NCBI GenBank assembly: GCA_015660615.1
Contig: DQKQ01000258.1
Coordinates: 1 to 21,887 of the forward strand
DNA length: 21,887 nucleotides
DNA from: Flavobacteriales bacterium
Lineage (GTDB): Bacteria; Bacteroidota; Bacteroidia; Flavobacteriales_D; Sanyastnellaceae
Direction: 5' to 3'
The position numbers and the translations under genes were made by a program. Below, piece by piece: positions 7,257 to 14,666 of this stretch. The stretch's first letter is position 1. Each line of letters begins with the position of its first letter. Below the pieces are notes generated by a model that ran no database searches, had not been told where the DNA came from, and was given only the letters and a program-made list of their open reading frames with translations.

Positions 7257-8753
7257 ATGATTAGGAGCGAACAAGAGCAAGTTAGATTAGGGTCTTTACA
7301 GCAACTACGGGACCTTGGAATAAACCCATTCCCTGCCGAGGAGTTCATCGTAAGTCACAGGAGTGAGGACCTTAGAGATGACTTTAAGGAAGGTGTTGAG
7401 GTGACCTTGGCAGGAAGGATGATGAGCCGACGCATTATGGGTAAGGCCTCTTTTGCTGAGCTTAAAGATGCTCAAGGGAGTTTTCAACTTTACCTTAACC
7501 GAGACGAGATTTGTCCTGGTGAGGATAAAACTCTTTACAATTCAGTATTTAAGAAGCTCCTCGATAGAGGTGACTTTATCGGAGTGAAAGGAGTAACCTT
7601 TCTTACGAAAGTGGGAGAGCCTTCTGTGAAAGTTCTCGAATTCAAAGTCCTTTCAAAAGCTATCCGCCCTCTCCCAGCCGTGAAGACTGATGAGGAGGGA
7701 AATGTGCACGACGCTTTCTCTGATCCAGAGCTTAGATACAGGATGCGTTACGTTGACCTCTGCGTAAATGACACGGTGAAGGATACGTTTATTGCTAGAA
7801 GTAAGATCATTAGAACTCTTAGGGAGGCTTTCGATAACGAGGGTTGGCTTGAGGTTGATACTCCTGTTTTACAGGCTATACCCGGAGGAGCTGCCGCTCG
7901 TCCTTTCGCAACTCACCACAACGCACTTGACATACCCCTTTACCTTAGAATTTCTAATGAACTATACCTAAAAAAACTCATAGTTGGTGGGTTCGAGGGT
8001 GTTTATGAGTTCTCTAGGAACTTCAGAAATGAGGGTATGGATAGAACGCACAATCCTGAATTTACAATTCTAGAACTCTATGTTGCTTACAAGGATTACA
8101 ACTGGATGATGAAGATGATGGAGAACCTACTGGGTGACGTAGCAAAGTCAGTCCATGGTAAATCGAAGATTGTTTTAGCGGGTCAAGAAATAGATTTCAC
8201 ACCTCCATACGCACGTGTAACTATGCGTGATGCTATTATGGAGCATTCTTCTTTTGACATTGACAACCTTGATGAAGAGGGTCTTAGAAATGCTTGTAAA
8301 ACACTTGGAATTGGCGTTGACGCTTCTATGGGGCGTGGGAAACTCATTGATGAGCTTTTCAGCGAAAAGTGCGAGCACCGCTATATTCAACCGACATTCA
8401 TCACGGACTACCCAGTTGACATGTCTCCACTCACGAAAACGCACCGTGACAAGCCTGGTTATACTGAGCGATTCGAGCTTTTCATAAATGGTACTGAGGT
8501 TGCCAACGCTTACTCAGAGTTGAATGACCCTATCGACCAGCTTGAGCGTTTCGAGGCTCAGGCTAAGCTTGCTGAGCGAGGTGACGATGAGGCAATGTTC
8601 ATCGATCAGGATTTCCTGCGCTCACTCGAGTTTGGCATGCCTCCGACAAGCGGTGTGGGTATTGGTGTTGATAGGCTTGTTATGATGCTTACAGACCAAA
8701 CCTCTATTCAAGAGGTTCTACTATTCCCGCAAATGAAACCTGAGCAATTCTAA
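7257..8753 (+). CDS. lysS: Lysyl-tRNA synthetase, class II
   Basis: Charges tRNA-Lys with lysine. The N-terminal OB-fold anticodon-binding domain (about 1-140) includes LAGRMMSRRIMGKASFAEL. The class II catalytic core follows: motif 1 around RSKIIRTLREAF and EVDTPVLQ, motif 2 FRNEGMDRTHNPEFT, and motif 3 GVGIGVDRLVMMLTD. The ending IQEVLLFPQMKPE is the usual LysRS C-terminus. The 498-residue length is normal. The ATG at 7257 was preferred to the one at 7227 because the protein start and the promoter position both fit better. The MIP18-like gene follows 22 nt after the stop, so lysS leads a three-gene transcript with it and dxr. Confidence 0.97.
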   Translation: MIRSEQEQVRLGSLQQLRDLGINPFPAEEFIVSHRSEDLRDDFKEGVEVTLAGRMMSRRIMGKASFAELKDAQGSFQLYLNRDEICPGEDKTLYNSVFKKLLDRGDFIGVKGVTFLTKVGEPSVKVLEFKVLSKAIRPLPAVKTDEEGNVHDAFSDPELRYRMRYVDLCVNDTVKDTFIARSKIIRTLREAFDNEGWLEVDTPVLQAIPGGAAARPFATHHNALDIPLYLRISNELYLKKLIVGGFEGVYEFSRNFRNEGMDRTHNPEFTILELYVAYKDYNWMMKMMENLLGDVAKSVHGKSKIVLAGQEIDFTPPYARVTMRDAIMEHSSFDIDNLDEEGLRNACKTLGIGVDASMGRGKLIDELFSEKCEHRYIQPTFITDYPVDMSPLTKTHRDKPGYTERFELFINGTEVANAYSELNDPIDQLERFEAQAKLAERGDDEAMFIDQDFLRSLEFGMPPTSGVGIGVDRLVMMLTDQTSIQEVLLFPQMKPEQF

Positions 8754-8775
8754 TCAAACAATTCAATTACTAGAA

Positions 8776-9084
8776 ATGGCCATCCCCTCTACAGATCAAA
8801 TAATCGAAGTCCTAAAAACTATTTTCGACCCTGAAATTCCAGTAGATATTTACGAATTAGGCCTTATATACGAAGTGAAAATTTCCGATGAGGGCGTAGT
8901 CGTTATCGACATGACTCTAACATCTCCTAACTGTCCAGTGGCAGAGAGTATGCCTAAAGATGTCGAGGATAAAGTAGCAGCAATGGATGGAGTCAAGAGC
9001 GCAAAAGTTGAGATAGTTTTCGATCCCCCTTGGACACAGGATATGATGAGCGAGGAGGCAAAGCTTGAGTGTGGATTCCTATGA
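8776..9084 (+). CDS. MIP18 family (DUF59) protein, probable SufT-like Fe-S cluster assembly factor
   Basis: A 102-residue single-domain protein of the MIP18/DUF59 family, whose members help mature iron-sulfur proteins (SufT, eukaryotic CIA2) or sit in the PaaD group. Visible family features are FDPEIPVDIYELGLIYEV near the N-terminus, the reactive-Cys segment MTLTSPNCPVAESMP (Cys near residue 55), and the ending FDPPWTQDMMSEEAKLECGF. In many Bacteroidota this gene lies beside sufBCDSE; here it is between lysS and dxr with no other suf gene in view. Its stop overlaps the dxr start by 4 nt (ATGA). That overlap is at least consistent with an Fe-S link to isoprenoid synthesis, whose late steps IspG and IspH are Fe-S enzymes (inference). 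Confidence 0.85.
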   Translation: MAIPSTDQIIEVLKTIFDPEIPVDIYELGLIYEVKISDEGVVVIDMTLTSPNCPVAESMPKDVEDKVAAMDGVKSAKVEIVFDPPWTQDMMSEEAKLECGFL

Positions 9085-10250
9085 AATCAACAGATTCAAA
9101 GGCTCCAACTCGTGGCATAGCGATTCTCGGCTCAACTGGCTCGATAGGCACCCAAGCCCTCGACGTAATACGCGAGCAATCTGAATTTCTACACGTAGAA
9201 GTTCTTTCTGCCGGAAGAAATGCAGATCTTTTGATTAAACAAGCTCTTGAGTTTAAGCCTAACGCTGTAGTTATTGCTGAGCCCTCGCTCAGAGATAAAG
9301 TATTTAACGCCCTGTTTGACGAAGGAATTAAGGTCTACTGTGGAGACGAAGCTCTTGTCCAAGTAGTAGAGATGGAGGGTATAAATATGGTGCTAACCGC
9401 CCTTGTCGGCGCCGCAGGATTACGTCCTACCATTAGTGCAATCCGAGCTGGCAAACATATAGCTCTAGCTAACAAAGAGACCATGGTCGTCGCAGGCGAA
9501 CTCGTAACAGCTGAAGCTCGTAAAGCCGGAGTTGATATTCATCCTGTGGATTCAGAGCATAGTGCCATTTATCAATGCATTGCTGGTGAATTTCACAATT
9601 CCATTGAAAAAATCGTTCTTACTGCATCTGGAGGTCCGTTCCTCGGATTCAGCTCTGAAATGCTGGCAAGTGTAACCAAGGCAGATGCTCTTAAACATCC
9701 GAACTGGAGTATGGGGGCAAAAATCACCATCGATTCTGCATCTATGATGAACAAAGGTCTTGAGGTGATTGAGGCGAAGTGGTTATTCGATCTAAACAAA
9801 GACCAAATAGATATCATCGTACACCCACAATCAATCATTCATAGTATTGTTCAATTCGAAGATGGATCTATGAAGGCTCAAATGGGGCTTCCAGATATGA
9901 AGCTCCCTATTCAATACGCTCTCGCCTACCCGAGAAGACTTAAGAATACCTTTCCTCGTTTCAACTTCTTAGACTACCCCTCTCTCACATTTGAAAAGCC
10001 CGATTTTAAAGCGTTCCGAAACCTAAATCTCGCATTTGACGCCTTGGCAAAAGAAGGCAATGCTCCTGCTGTTCTCAATGCAGCAAATGAAGTCGCTGTA
10101 GCTCGGTTTCTTAATGATGAAATCGCATTTGTACAGCTTCCTGATGTTGTCGAATACGCACTTAGTCGGGTTAGCTACCAATCAAAACCAGATCTAGAAG
10201 TTCATCTCGCATCAGACACAGAGGCGCGGGCTTTCGCCTTAGAATTTTAA
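9081..10250 (+). CDS. dxr: 1-deoxy-D-xylulose 5-phosphate reductoisomerase
   Basis: Converts DXP to 2-C-methyl-erythritol 4-phosphate with NADPH, the committed step of the non-mevalonate isoprenoid pathway in the cytoplasm. The NADPH site is GSTGSIGTQALDV (residues 17-29). NKETMVVAGE follows. The metal and substrate residues are in PVDSEHSAIYQC and the block with ITIDSASMMNKGLEVIEAKW. VHPQSIIHSIVQFEDGS, MGLPDMKLPIQYAL and NAANEVAVA complete the family pattern. Length 389 is typical. The ATG at 9081 overlaps the upstream stop (ATGA); a GTG at 9069 is possible but adds only four codons. In many flavobacteria rseP follows dxr; here dxr instead converges on frr. Confidence 0.97.
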   Translation: MKSTDSKAPTRGIAILGSTGSIGTQALDVIREQSEFLHVEVLSAGRNADLLIKQALEFKPNAVVIAEPSLRDKVFNALFDEGIKVYCGDEALVQVVEMEGINMVLTALVGAAGLRPTISAIRAGKHIALANKETMVVAGELVTAEARKAGVDIHPVDSEHSAIYQCIAGEFHNSIEKIVLTASGGPFLGFSSEMLASVTKADALKHPNWSMGAKITIDSASMMNKGLEVIEAKWLFDLNKDQIDIIVHPQSIIHSIVQFEDGSMKAQMGLPDMKLPIQYALAYPRRLKNTFPRFNFLDYPSLTFEKPDFKAFRNLNLAFDALAKEGNAPAVLNAANEVAVARFLNDEIAFVQLPDVVEYALSRVSYQSKPDLEVHLASDTEARAFALEF

Positions 10251-10282
10251 GGTCTATAGCTTTTGTTTAGAGTCTGAAATAT

Positions 10283-10846
10283 TCAGATTGTCATTATATC
10301 ATTCTCTTTTGCATCTAGCATCTCCTCTATCTTCTTTGTGTAGGAGTTAGTCAAATCCTGTACTTGTGACTCCCCTGTCTTATGCATGTCCTCGCTAAGA
10401 CCGTCTTCCTTAGCTAATTTAAGCAAATCATTAGCGTCCTTACGAGCATTCCGTATAGAAACTCTCGCTGCCTCTCCTTCGCTCCTCGCTCGTTTGAAAA
10501 GTTCAACTCGCCTTTCCTCTGAAAGAGGTGGAACATTGATAATTAGAACTTCACCATTGCTCATGGGGTTTAATCCAAGATTAGCGTTGATTATGCCAGT
10601 AGCAATTGGATCAAGCATAGGCTTTTCCCAAGGCTGAACAACAATAGTTCTAGCGTCTGTAGAATTTACGTTTGCAACCTGACTTATCGGTGTCATAGTG
10701 CCGTAATAGTCAATCTTAACGCTATCTAACATAGCTGGATGAGCTTTTCCTGCTCTAACTTTTCTAAGTTCTCCTGTCAAGCGATCCATTGCTTTGTCCA
10801 TTAAGTCTTTGGCCTCTTCTAGCGCCATATCTATAGCTTCTTGCAT
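10283..10846 (-). CDS. frr: Ribosome recycling factor
   Basis: Splits the post-termination ribosome together with EF-G. The 187-residue protein shows the family blocks: LTGELRKVRAGKAHPAMLD, IDYYGTMTPISQVANVNSTD, ARTIVVQPWEK, GLNPMSNGEVLIINVPPLSEERR and the C-terminal three-helix-bundle region RKDANDLLKLAKEDGLSED. The start lies 24 nt after the pyrH stop, giving the common pyrH-frr operon. The gene converges on dxr with 32 bp between stops. Confidence 0.97.
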   Translation of the reverse strand: MQEAIDMALEEAKDLMDKAMDRLTGELRKVRAGKAHPAMLDSVKIDYYGTMTPISQVANVNSTDARTIVVQPWEKPMLDPIATGIINANLGLNPMSNGEVLIINVPPLSEERRVELFKRARSEGEAARVSIRNARKDANDLLKLAKEDGLSEDMHKTGESQVQDLTNSYTKKIEEMLDAKENDIMTI

Positions 10847-10870
10847 ATCCTTCTTTATTAACTGCCTGTA

Positions 10871-11575
10871 CTAATTGACTATAGTTCCAACTTTCTCTCC
10901 TTTTGCAACTCTAAGTAGGTTTCCTGATTTGTTCATATCAAAAACAACAATAGGAACGTTGTTTTCGTTGCATAGAGTGAACGCTGTCATGTCCATTACT
11001 TTAAGTCCTTTTTCGAAAATCTCTTCAAAACTTATCTCCTCATACTTAGTCGCAGAAGGGTCTTTCTCTGGATCCGATGTATAAATCCCATCAACCCTTG
11101 TGCCTTTTAAAATCACATCAGCATCTATTTCTACGGCTCTTAAAGCGGCGGCTGAATCTGTTGTGAAAAATGGATTTCCTGTTCCAGCGCCAAATATGAC
11201 TACTCTGCCTTTTTCAAGGTGTCGAAGAGCTCTTCTACGAATAAATGACTCCGCTATTTGCTTAATTTCAATTGCTGTTTGCAAACGTGTATCCACCCCT
11301 ATTTGTTCTAAAGAACTTTGTAGAGCCATGGCATTGATAACAGTCGCTAACATGCCCATATAATCTCCTTGAGTACGTTCCATACCGCCTTCTTCAGCTT
11401 GAACCCCTCTAAAAATATTACCACCGCCAATAACTATAGCAACCTCTACACCAGTATTTACTAAAGCTTGGATTTCACTCGCATAAACTGCAAGTCTTCC
11501 ATTATCGATGCCGAATTGCTTATCTCCCATGAGAGATTCTCCACTCAGCTTAAGAAGGATTCTTTTGTACTTCAT
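10871..11575 (-). CDS. pyrH: UMP kinase
   Basis: Phosphorylates UMP to UDP with ATP; a hexameric enzyme of the amino-acid-kinase fold, unrelated to the eukaryotic UMP/CMP kinase. The start MKYKRILLKLSGESLMGD is the family N-terminus. IVIGGGNIFRG, GDYMGMLATVINAMAL and GTGNPFFTTDSAAALRA are the nucleotide- and regulatory-site blocks. The ATG at 11575 gives 234 residues, close to family length; a TTG at 11596 would add seven residues unlike the family. A terminator separates it from tsf, so pyrH-frr probably has its own promoter, though I see no strong -7 box. Order rpsB-tsf-pyrH-frr is widespread in bacteria. Confidence 0.96.
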   Translation of the reverse strand: MKYKRILLKLSGESLMGDKQFGIDNGRLAVYASEIQALVNTGVEVAIVIGGGNIFRGVQAEEGGMERTQGDYMGMLATVINAMALQSSLEQIGVDTRLQTAIEIKQIAESFIRRRALRHLEKGRVVIFGAGTGNPFFTTDSAAALRAVEIDADVILKGTRVDGIYTSDPEKDPSATKYEEISFEEIFEKGLKVMDMTAFTLCNENNVPIVVFDMNKSGNLLRVAKGEKVGTIVN

Positions 11576-11615
11576 TGCAAGCGCAATATCGGTCAAAGAA
11601 AATACTCTACAAACA

Positions 11616-11643
11616 AAAGAAGGAAGCAGTAGCGTCCTTCTTT
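11616..11643 (-). terminator. Rho-independent terminator after tsf
   Basis: A perfect 9-bp inverted repeat (AAAGAAGGA / TCCTTCTTT) with a 10-nt loop lies 40 nt past the tsf stop. On the minus strand the second arm runs into TTTGTTTG. It would separate rpsB-tsf from pyrH-frr. The stem is not very GC-rich, so termination may be partial. Confidence 0.65.
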
Positions 11644-11682
11644 AAGTTTAGTTATTATTAAGGGGGGTCTAATTGATATTTA

Positions 11683-12510
11683 TTAGCTTAAAGCGATACG
11701 GCTGAAACTTTCAACCTTAGCCCCTGGGCAAATAGAGGCTACATATTGAGCAACTGTTTGCTTGTTGTCCTTAATGAATGGCTGATTTACAAGTGTTACT
11801 TCTTTATACCATTTATTAAGACGTCCAATAGCAATCTTATCCGCCAATTCAGCTGGCTTTCCTTCTTGGATAGCTAAATCTCTTGCAATTTCCTTTTCTT
11901 TAGCAATTAAGTCCTCCGGGATTTGTGATTGATCAACTGCAACAGGAGCCATCGCAGCTGCCTGCATAGCAACATCACGCGCAACTCCAGAATCTACTGA
12001 TCCACTAAATCCAACTACTGTAGCTAAACGGTTTCCTGGGTGTATGTATGAAGCTACAGTTTCTCCCTTGGAGACATTGAATCCACCAATTTCGATAAGC
12101 TCCCCAATTTTTCCAGTTTCATCGATGATTCTATCTGCAACGGTGATGTCAGATCCTGGGAAGTTCTTCGCAAGAAGGTCATCCTTAGACTCACAACTAT
12201 CAGTAATAGCAAGGTCGATTAAAGTTTGAGTTAAAGAGATGAAGTCAGCATTCTGTGCAACAAAGTCCGTCTCACAGTTTAATGACATTACAAGGCCTGT
12301 TTTTCCGTCTTTGCTAACTCCTGAAAGAATTACTCCTTCACTTGCTTCACGGTCACTTCGCTTAGCAGCAACTTTCTGACCTTTGAGTCGAAGGATTTCG
12401 ACAGCTTTTTCGGTATTTCCTTCGGATTCTTCGAGTGCTCTTTTGCAATCCATCATCCCAGCGCCTGTTTGTGTACGAAGCGCTTTTACTTCAGCAGCAG
12501 TTATGCTCAT
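11683..12510 (-). CDS. tsf: Elongation factor Ts
   Basis: Nucleotide exchange factor that regenerates EF-Tu-GTP. The N-terminal UBA-like part has AAEVKALRTQTGAGMMDCKRAL, the EF-Tu-contacting module. GLVMSLNCETDFVAQNADF holds the TDFVA motif that displaces Mg from EF-Tu. Length 275 is normal. The ATG lies 30 nt after the rpsB stop, so the two are co-transcribed. A hairpin terminator follows. Confidence 0.97.
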   Translation of the reverse strand: MSITAAEVKALRTQTGAGMMDCKRALEESEGNTEKAVEILRLKGQKVAAKRSDREASEGVILSGVSKDGKTGLVMSLNCETDFVAQNADFISLTQTLIDLAITDSCESKDDLLAKNFPGSDITVADRIIDETGKIGELIEIGGFNVSKGETVASYIHPGNRLATVVGFSGSVDSGVARDVAMQAAAMAPVAVDQSQIPEDLIAKEKEIARDLAIQEGKPAELADKIAIGRLNKWYKEVTLVNQPFIKDNKQTVAQYVASICPGAKVESFSRIALS

Positions 12511-12540
12511 GATATTATCTGTAAAAAGTGGTAGTGGTAA

Positions 12541-13608
12541 TTAATCTTTTTTCTCTTCAGCAACAGGCTTTTCAGCAGCAGGCTCCTCAGCAGCAGGCTC
12601 CTTAGTGGCTGGCTTTTCAGCAATAGGCTCCTTCGTGGCTGGCTCCTTCGTGGCTGGCTCCTTAGTGGCCGGCTCCTTAGTGGCTGGCTCCTTAGTGGCT
12701 GGCTCCTTAGTATCAAGCTTTTTAGCTGCAGACTTTTTAATAGTCGGCCTTTTAGCCCTAGGTTTAGTTGCATTATCAGCCTTTACTTCCTCTTTAGAAG
12801 AAGCATCTTCTGATTCAGAAGCCTCCTCTAATTTAGCAGCAGCTTCTAATTTATCAGCCTCCTCCTTCTCTTTAGCAATTTTTCTAGCTTCCGCTTGTGC
12901 ATCAGCTTCATCTTTTTCTTCTTTACGCTCGTTTAAACCCTCAGCTACAGCTTCAGCAAGTGTACGAGTAATTAGGTCGATTGACTTTGATGCATCATCG
13001 TTGGCAGGAATAACAAAATCAACTGGGCGAGGATCGCTGTTTGTATCAACAATAGCAAACACTGGAATCTTAAGCTTATTTGCCTCTGCTAAAGCGATAT
13101 GCTCTTTCCTAACATCTACAATGAATATCGCAGTTGGAAGTCTAGTCATGTCAGCAATAGAACCTAAAACTTTATCTAGTTTCTCTCTTTGACGGCTAAC
13201 TTGAAGACGCTCACGCTTAGATAGAATTGCAAGCGTACCATCCGCTTCCATCTTATCAATCTGAGTCATCTTACGAATAGCCTTACGGATAGTACCGAAG
13301 TTAGTAAGCATACCACCTGACCAACGCTCAGTGATGTACGGCATACCGATAGCCTTTGCGTGTGCCGAAACGATATCTTGCCCTTGTTTCTTTGTAGAAA
13401 CAAAGAGAATTTTCTTTCCGCTCTTTGCAATTTGTTTCATTGCGGCTGCAGCTTCGTCAATCTTAACGATGCTTTTATGCAAATCAATAATGTGAATTCC
13501 TTTCTTCTCAGTGAAGATGTAAGGCGCCATGTGTGGGTTCCACTTGCGCTTTAGGTGGCCGAAGTGAGATCCGGCTTCGAGCAATTGCTCAAAATTAGTA
13601 CGAGCCAT
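12541..13608 (-). CDS. rpsB: 30S ribosomal protein S2 with long repeat-bearing C-terminal tail
   Basis: Residues 1 to about 225 are an ordinary S2: LLEAGSHFGHLKRKWNPHMA, IIDLHKSIVKIDEAA, ILFVSTKKQG, ERWSGGMLTNFGTIRK, VDTNSDPRPVDFVIPANDDA and SIDLITRTLAEAVAEG. The protein then continues for about 130 residues, where most S2 proteins end by 230-260. The tail has three parts: a charged helix-prone stretch rich in Glu, Lys and Ala (about 226-275), a basic patch (KPRAKRPTIKKSAAKK), and pentapeptide repeats TKEPA and variants (300-349) ending in AEEKKD. The frame is intact and read through to tsf. The tail is probably disordered and solvent-exposed; its role is unknown. An upstream inverted repeat may be a regulatory leader. 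Confidence 0.96.
   Translation of the reverse strand: MARTNFEQLLEAGSHFGHLKRKWNPHMAPYIFTEKKGIHIIDLHKSIVKIDEAAAAMKQIAKSGKKILFVSTKKQGQDIVSAHAKAIGMPYITERWSGGMLTNFGTIRKAIRKMTQIDKMEADGTLAILSKRERLQVSRQREKLDKVLGSIADMTRLPTAIFIVDVRKEHIALAEANKLKIPVFAIVDTNSDPRPVDFVIPANDDASKSIDLITRTLAEAVAEGLNERKEEKDEADAQAEARKIAKEKEEADKLEAAAKLEEASESEDASSKEEVKADNATKPRAKRPTIKKSAAKKLDTKEPATKEPATKEPATKEPATKEPATKEPIAEKPATKEPAAEEPAAEKPVAEEKKD
12562..12711 (-). repeat. 15-bp in-frame tandem repeat encoding TKEPA pentapeptides in S2
   Basis: Ten 5-residue units lie at the end of rpsB: TKEPA five times, TKEPI, AEKPA, TKEPA, AEEPA and AEKPV. About six neighbouring copies (12626-12711) are near-identical at DNA level, differing at one or two bases (plus-strand unit GGCTCCTTAGTGGCT). 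The 15-nt unit means copy number can change by slippage without a frameshift. Units nearest the stop have diverged more. Confidence 0.9.
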
Positions 13609-13637
13609 GTTGTTAGTTTACTTTCCTAGTTTAAAGC

Positions 13638-13678
13638 AATCCCATAGTAGCCACTTAATTGTGTGAGTCTTTGGGATT
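13638..13678 (-). promoter_or_regulatory. Inverted repeat in the rpsB 5' leader, possible autoregulatory structure
   Basis: AATCCCA (13638-13644) and TGGGATT (13672-13678) are perfect 7-bp complements with 27 nt between, 30 nt upstream of the rpsB start. On the minus strand no T-run follows, which argues against a terminator for rpsI. A leader hairpin bound by S2 is known for rpsB in other bacteria, so this is a candidate. The sequence alone cannot show binding. Confidence 0.3.
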
Positions 13679-13728
13679 TGGATGCTAAACAAATTATTAA
13701 AAAATGAAGACGTGTCAGGCGGCAGCCA

Positions 13729-14115
13729 TTAACGCTTCGAGAATTGTTCTTTCTTACGAGCTTTCTTCTGTCCGAATTTCTTACGCTCAACCATACGTGG
13801 ATCACGAGTTGTAAGACCTTCAGCTTTAAGAGTTGATTTATTTTCAGGATCTATTTCTATAAGAGCCTTAGAAATTGCTAAACGTATCGCTTCTGCTTGA
13901 CCGGTAATACCTCCACCAGCAACGTTTACTTTAATATTGTATTTACCAGCTGTTTCAGTTAGCTCGAAAGGCTGGTTAATCTTGTATTGGAGAGTCCCTG
14001 TAGGGAAGTAGTCCTTATAATCACGCTTGTTGATCGTGAATTTTCCCTTCCCTTCTGAAAGGTAAAGGCGAGCTACTGCGTCTTTACGACGGCCTGATGT
14101 GTTAATTACGTCCAT
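13729..14115 (-). CDS. rpsI: 30S ribosomal protein S9
   Basis: The 128-residue protein has the S9 pattern: N-terminal GRRKDAVARLYL, the central VNVAGGGITGQAEAIRLAISKAL, and the basic C-terminal tail DPRMVERKKFGQKKARKKEQFSKR, whose last SKR reaches the P-site tRNA in known ribosome structures. It follows rplM by 8 nt in the near-universal rplM-rpsI operon. Confidence 0.98.
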   Translation of the reverse strand: MDVINTSGRRKDAVARLYLSEGKGKFTINKRDYKDYFPTGTLQYKINQPFELTETAGKYNIKVNVAGGGITGQAEAIRLAISKALIEIDPENKSTLKAEGLTTRDPRMVERKKFGQKKARKKEQFSKR

Positions 14116-14123
14116 GCTTCAGA

Positions 14124-14573
14124 TTAGTGGTTGAAAGTGATTGTCTTCGGCTCTTGAGCTTCATGCTTGTGGCTAGGCCCAACATAAACGTGCAAGTTGC
14201 GGAAAAGTGCGCGTCCTAATGTATTCTTAGGGAGCATGCCTCTTACAGCTTCTTCAACCATTGAAAACGGCTTTCGTGCCATAACCTCAGCAGCTGTACG
14301 AGTACGTTGACCCCCTGGGTAACCTGTGTAACGCATATAAATCTTCTGATCCCACTTCTTTCCAGTAAGCTTAATCTTCTCAGCGTTTATGACAATTACG
14401 TAATCTCCGCAATCTGCGTGAGGCGTAAAATTAGGCTTGTGCTTGCCTCGTATAAGTTTTGCAACTTCTGAAGCAATTCTTCCTAGAGTCTGCCCTTCAG
14501 CATCTACTAGCAGCCATTTTTTATCGGCATTCTCCTTATTAGCGGAGATTGTTTTGTAACTTAAAGTATCCAC
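14124..14573 (-). CDS. rplM: 50S ribosomal protein L13
   Basis: L13 is an early-assembling large-subunit protein. Visible blocks are WLLVDAEGQTLGRIASEVAKLIRGK, CGDYVIVINAEKIKLTGKKW, YPGGQRTRTAAEVMARKP and EEAVRGMLPKNTLGRALFRNLHVY. The start is taken at the GTG at 14573, giving MDTLSYKTISANK, the usual Bacteroidota N-terminus, and 149 residues. A longer frame from 14633 would start upstream of the predicted -7 box at 14618-14625, so it cannot be fully transcribed from that promoter. rpsI follows after 8 nt. Confidence 0.96.
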   Translation of the reverse strand: MDTLSYKTISANKENADKKWLLVDAEGQTLGRIASEVAKLIRGKHKPNFTPHADCGDYVIVINAEKIKLTGKKWDQKIYMRYTGYPGGQRTRTAAEVMARKPFSMVEEAVRGMLPKNTLGRALFRNLHVYVGPSHKHEAQEPKTITFNH

Positions 14574-14617
14574 AGCGAATGTCTTGCGTGTTCGATTTTC
14601 CCCCAAATTTAGGGGTG

Positions 14618-14647
14618 CAAAGATAGTTAACAATGTGGATAACCAAG
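14618..14647 (-). promoter_or_regulatory. Predicted promoter for rplM-rpsI
   Basis: Minus-strand CTTGG (14643-14647), a 17-nt spacer, then TATCTTTG (14618-14625), an exact TAnnTTTG box. Transcription would start near 14612, giving a leader of about 40 nt to the GTG at 14573. This is the best full promoter match in the window and it settles the rplM start. Confidence 0.65.
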
Positions 14648-14666
14648 ACTTTTAGGTGGACAAAAA

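Noticed and set aside
10273..10287. TCTGAA-ATA-TTCAGA hairpin between dxr and frr as a two-way terminator
   Set aside because: The stem is only 6 AT-rich bp, overlaps the frr stop codon and has no T-run on either side.
12605..13192. Long plus-strand open frame coding a GSLVAGSLVAGS repeat protein
   Set aside because: It is antisense to rpsB; its repeats are just the reverse reading of the TKEPA units, and it has no promoter or homologous features.
13684..13728. Terminator after rpsI (GGC/GCC stem before a T-run)
   Set aside because: The stem is three base pairs and the T-run lies well downstream; not enough to call.
14574..14633. N-terminal extension of L13 from the upstream ATG
   Set aside because: The predicted -7 box at 14618-14625 lies inside this extension, and the GTG at 14573 gives the expected Bacteroidota L13 start.
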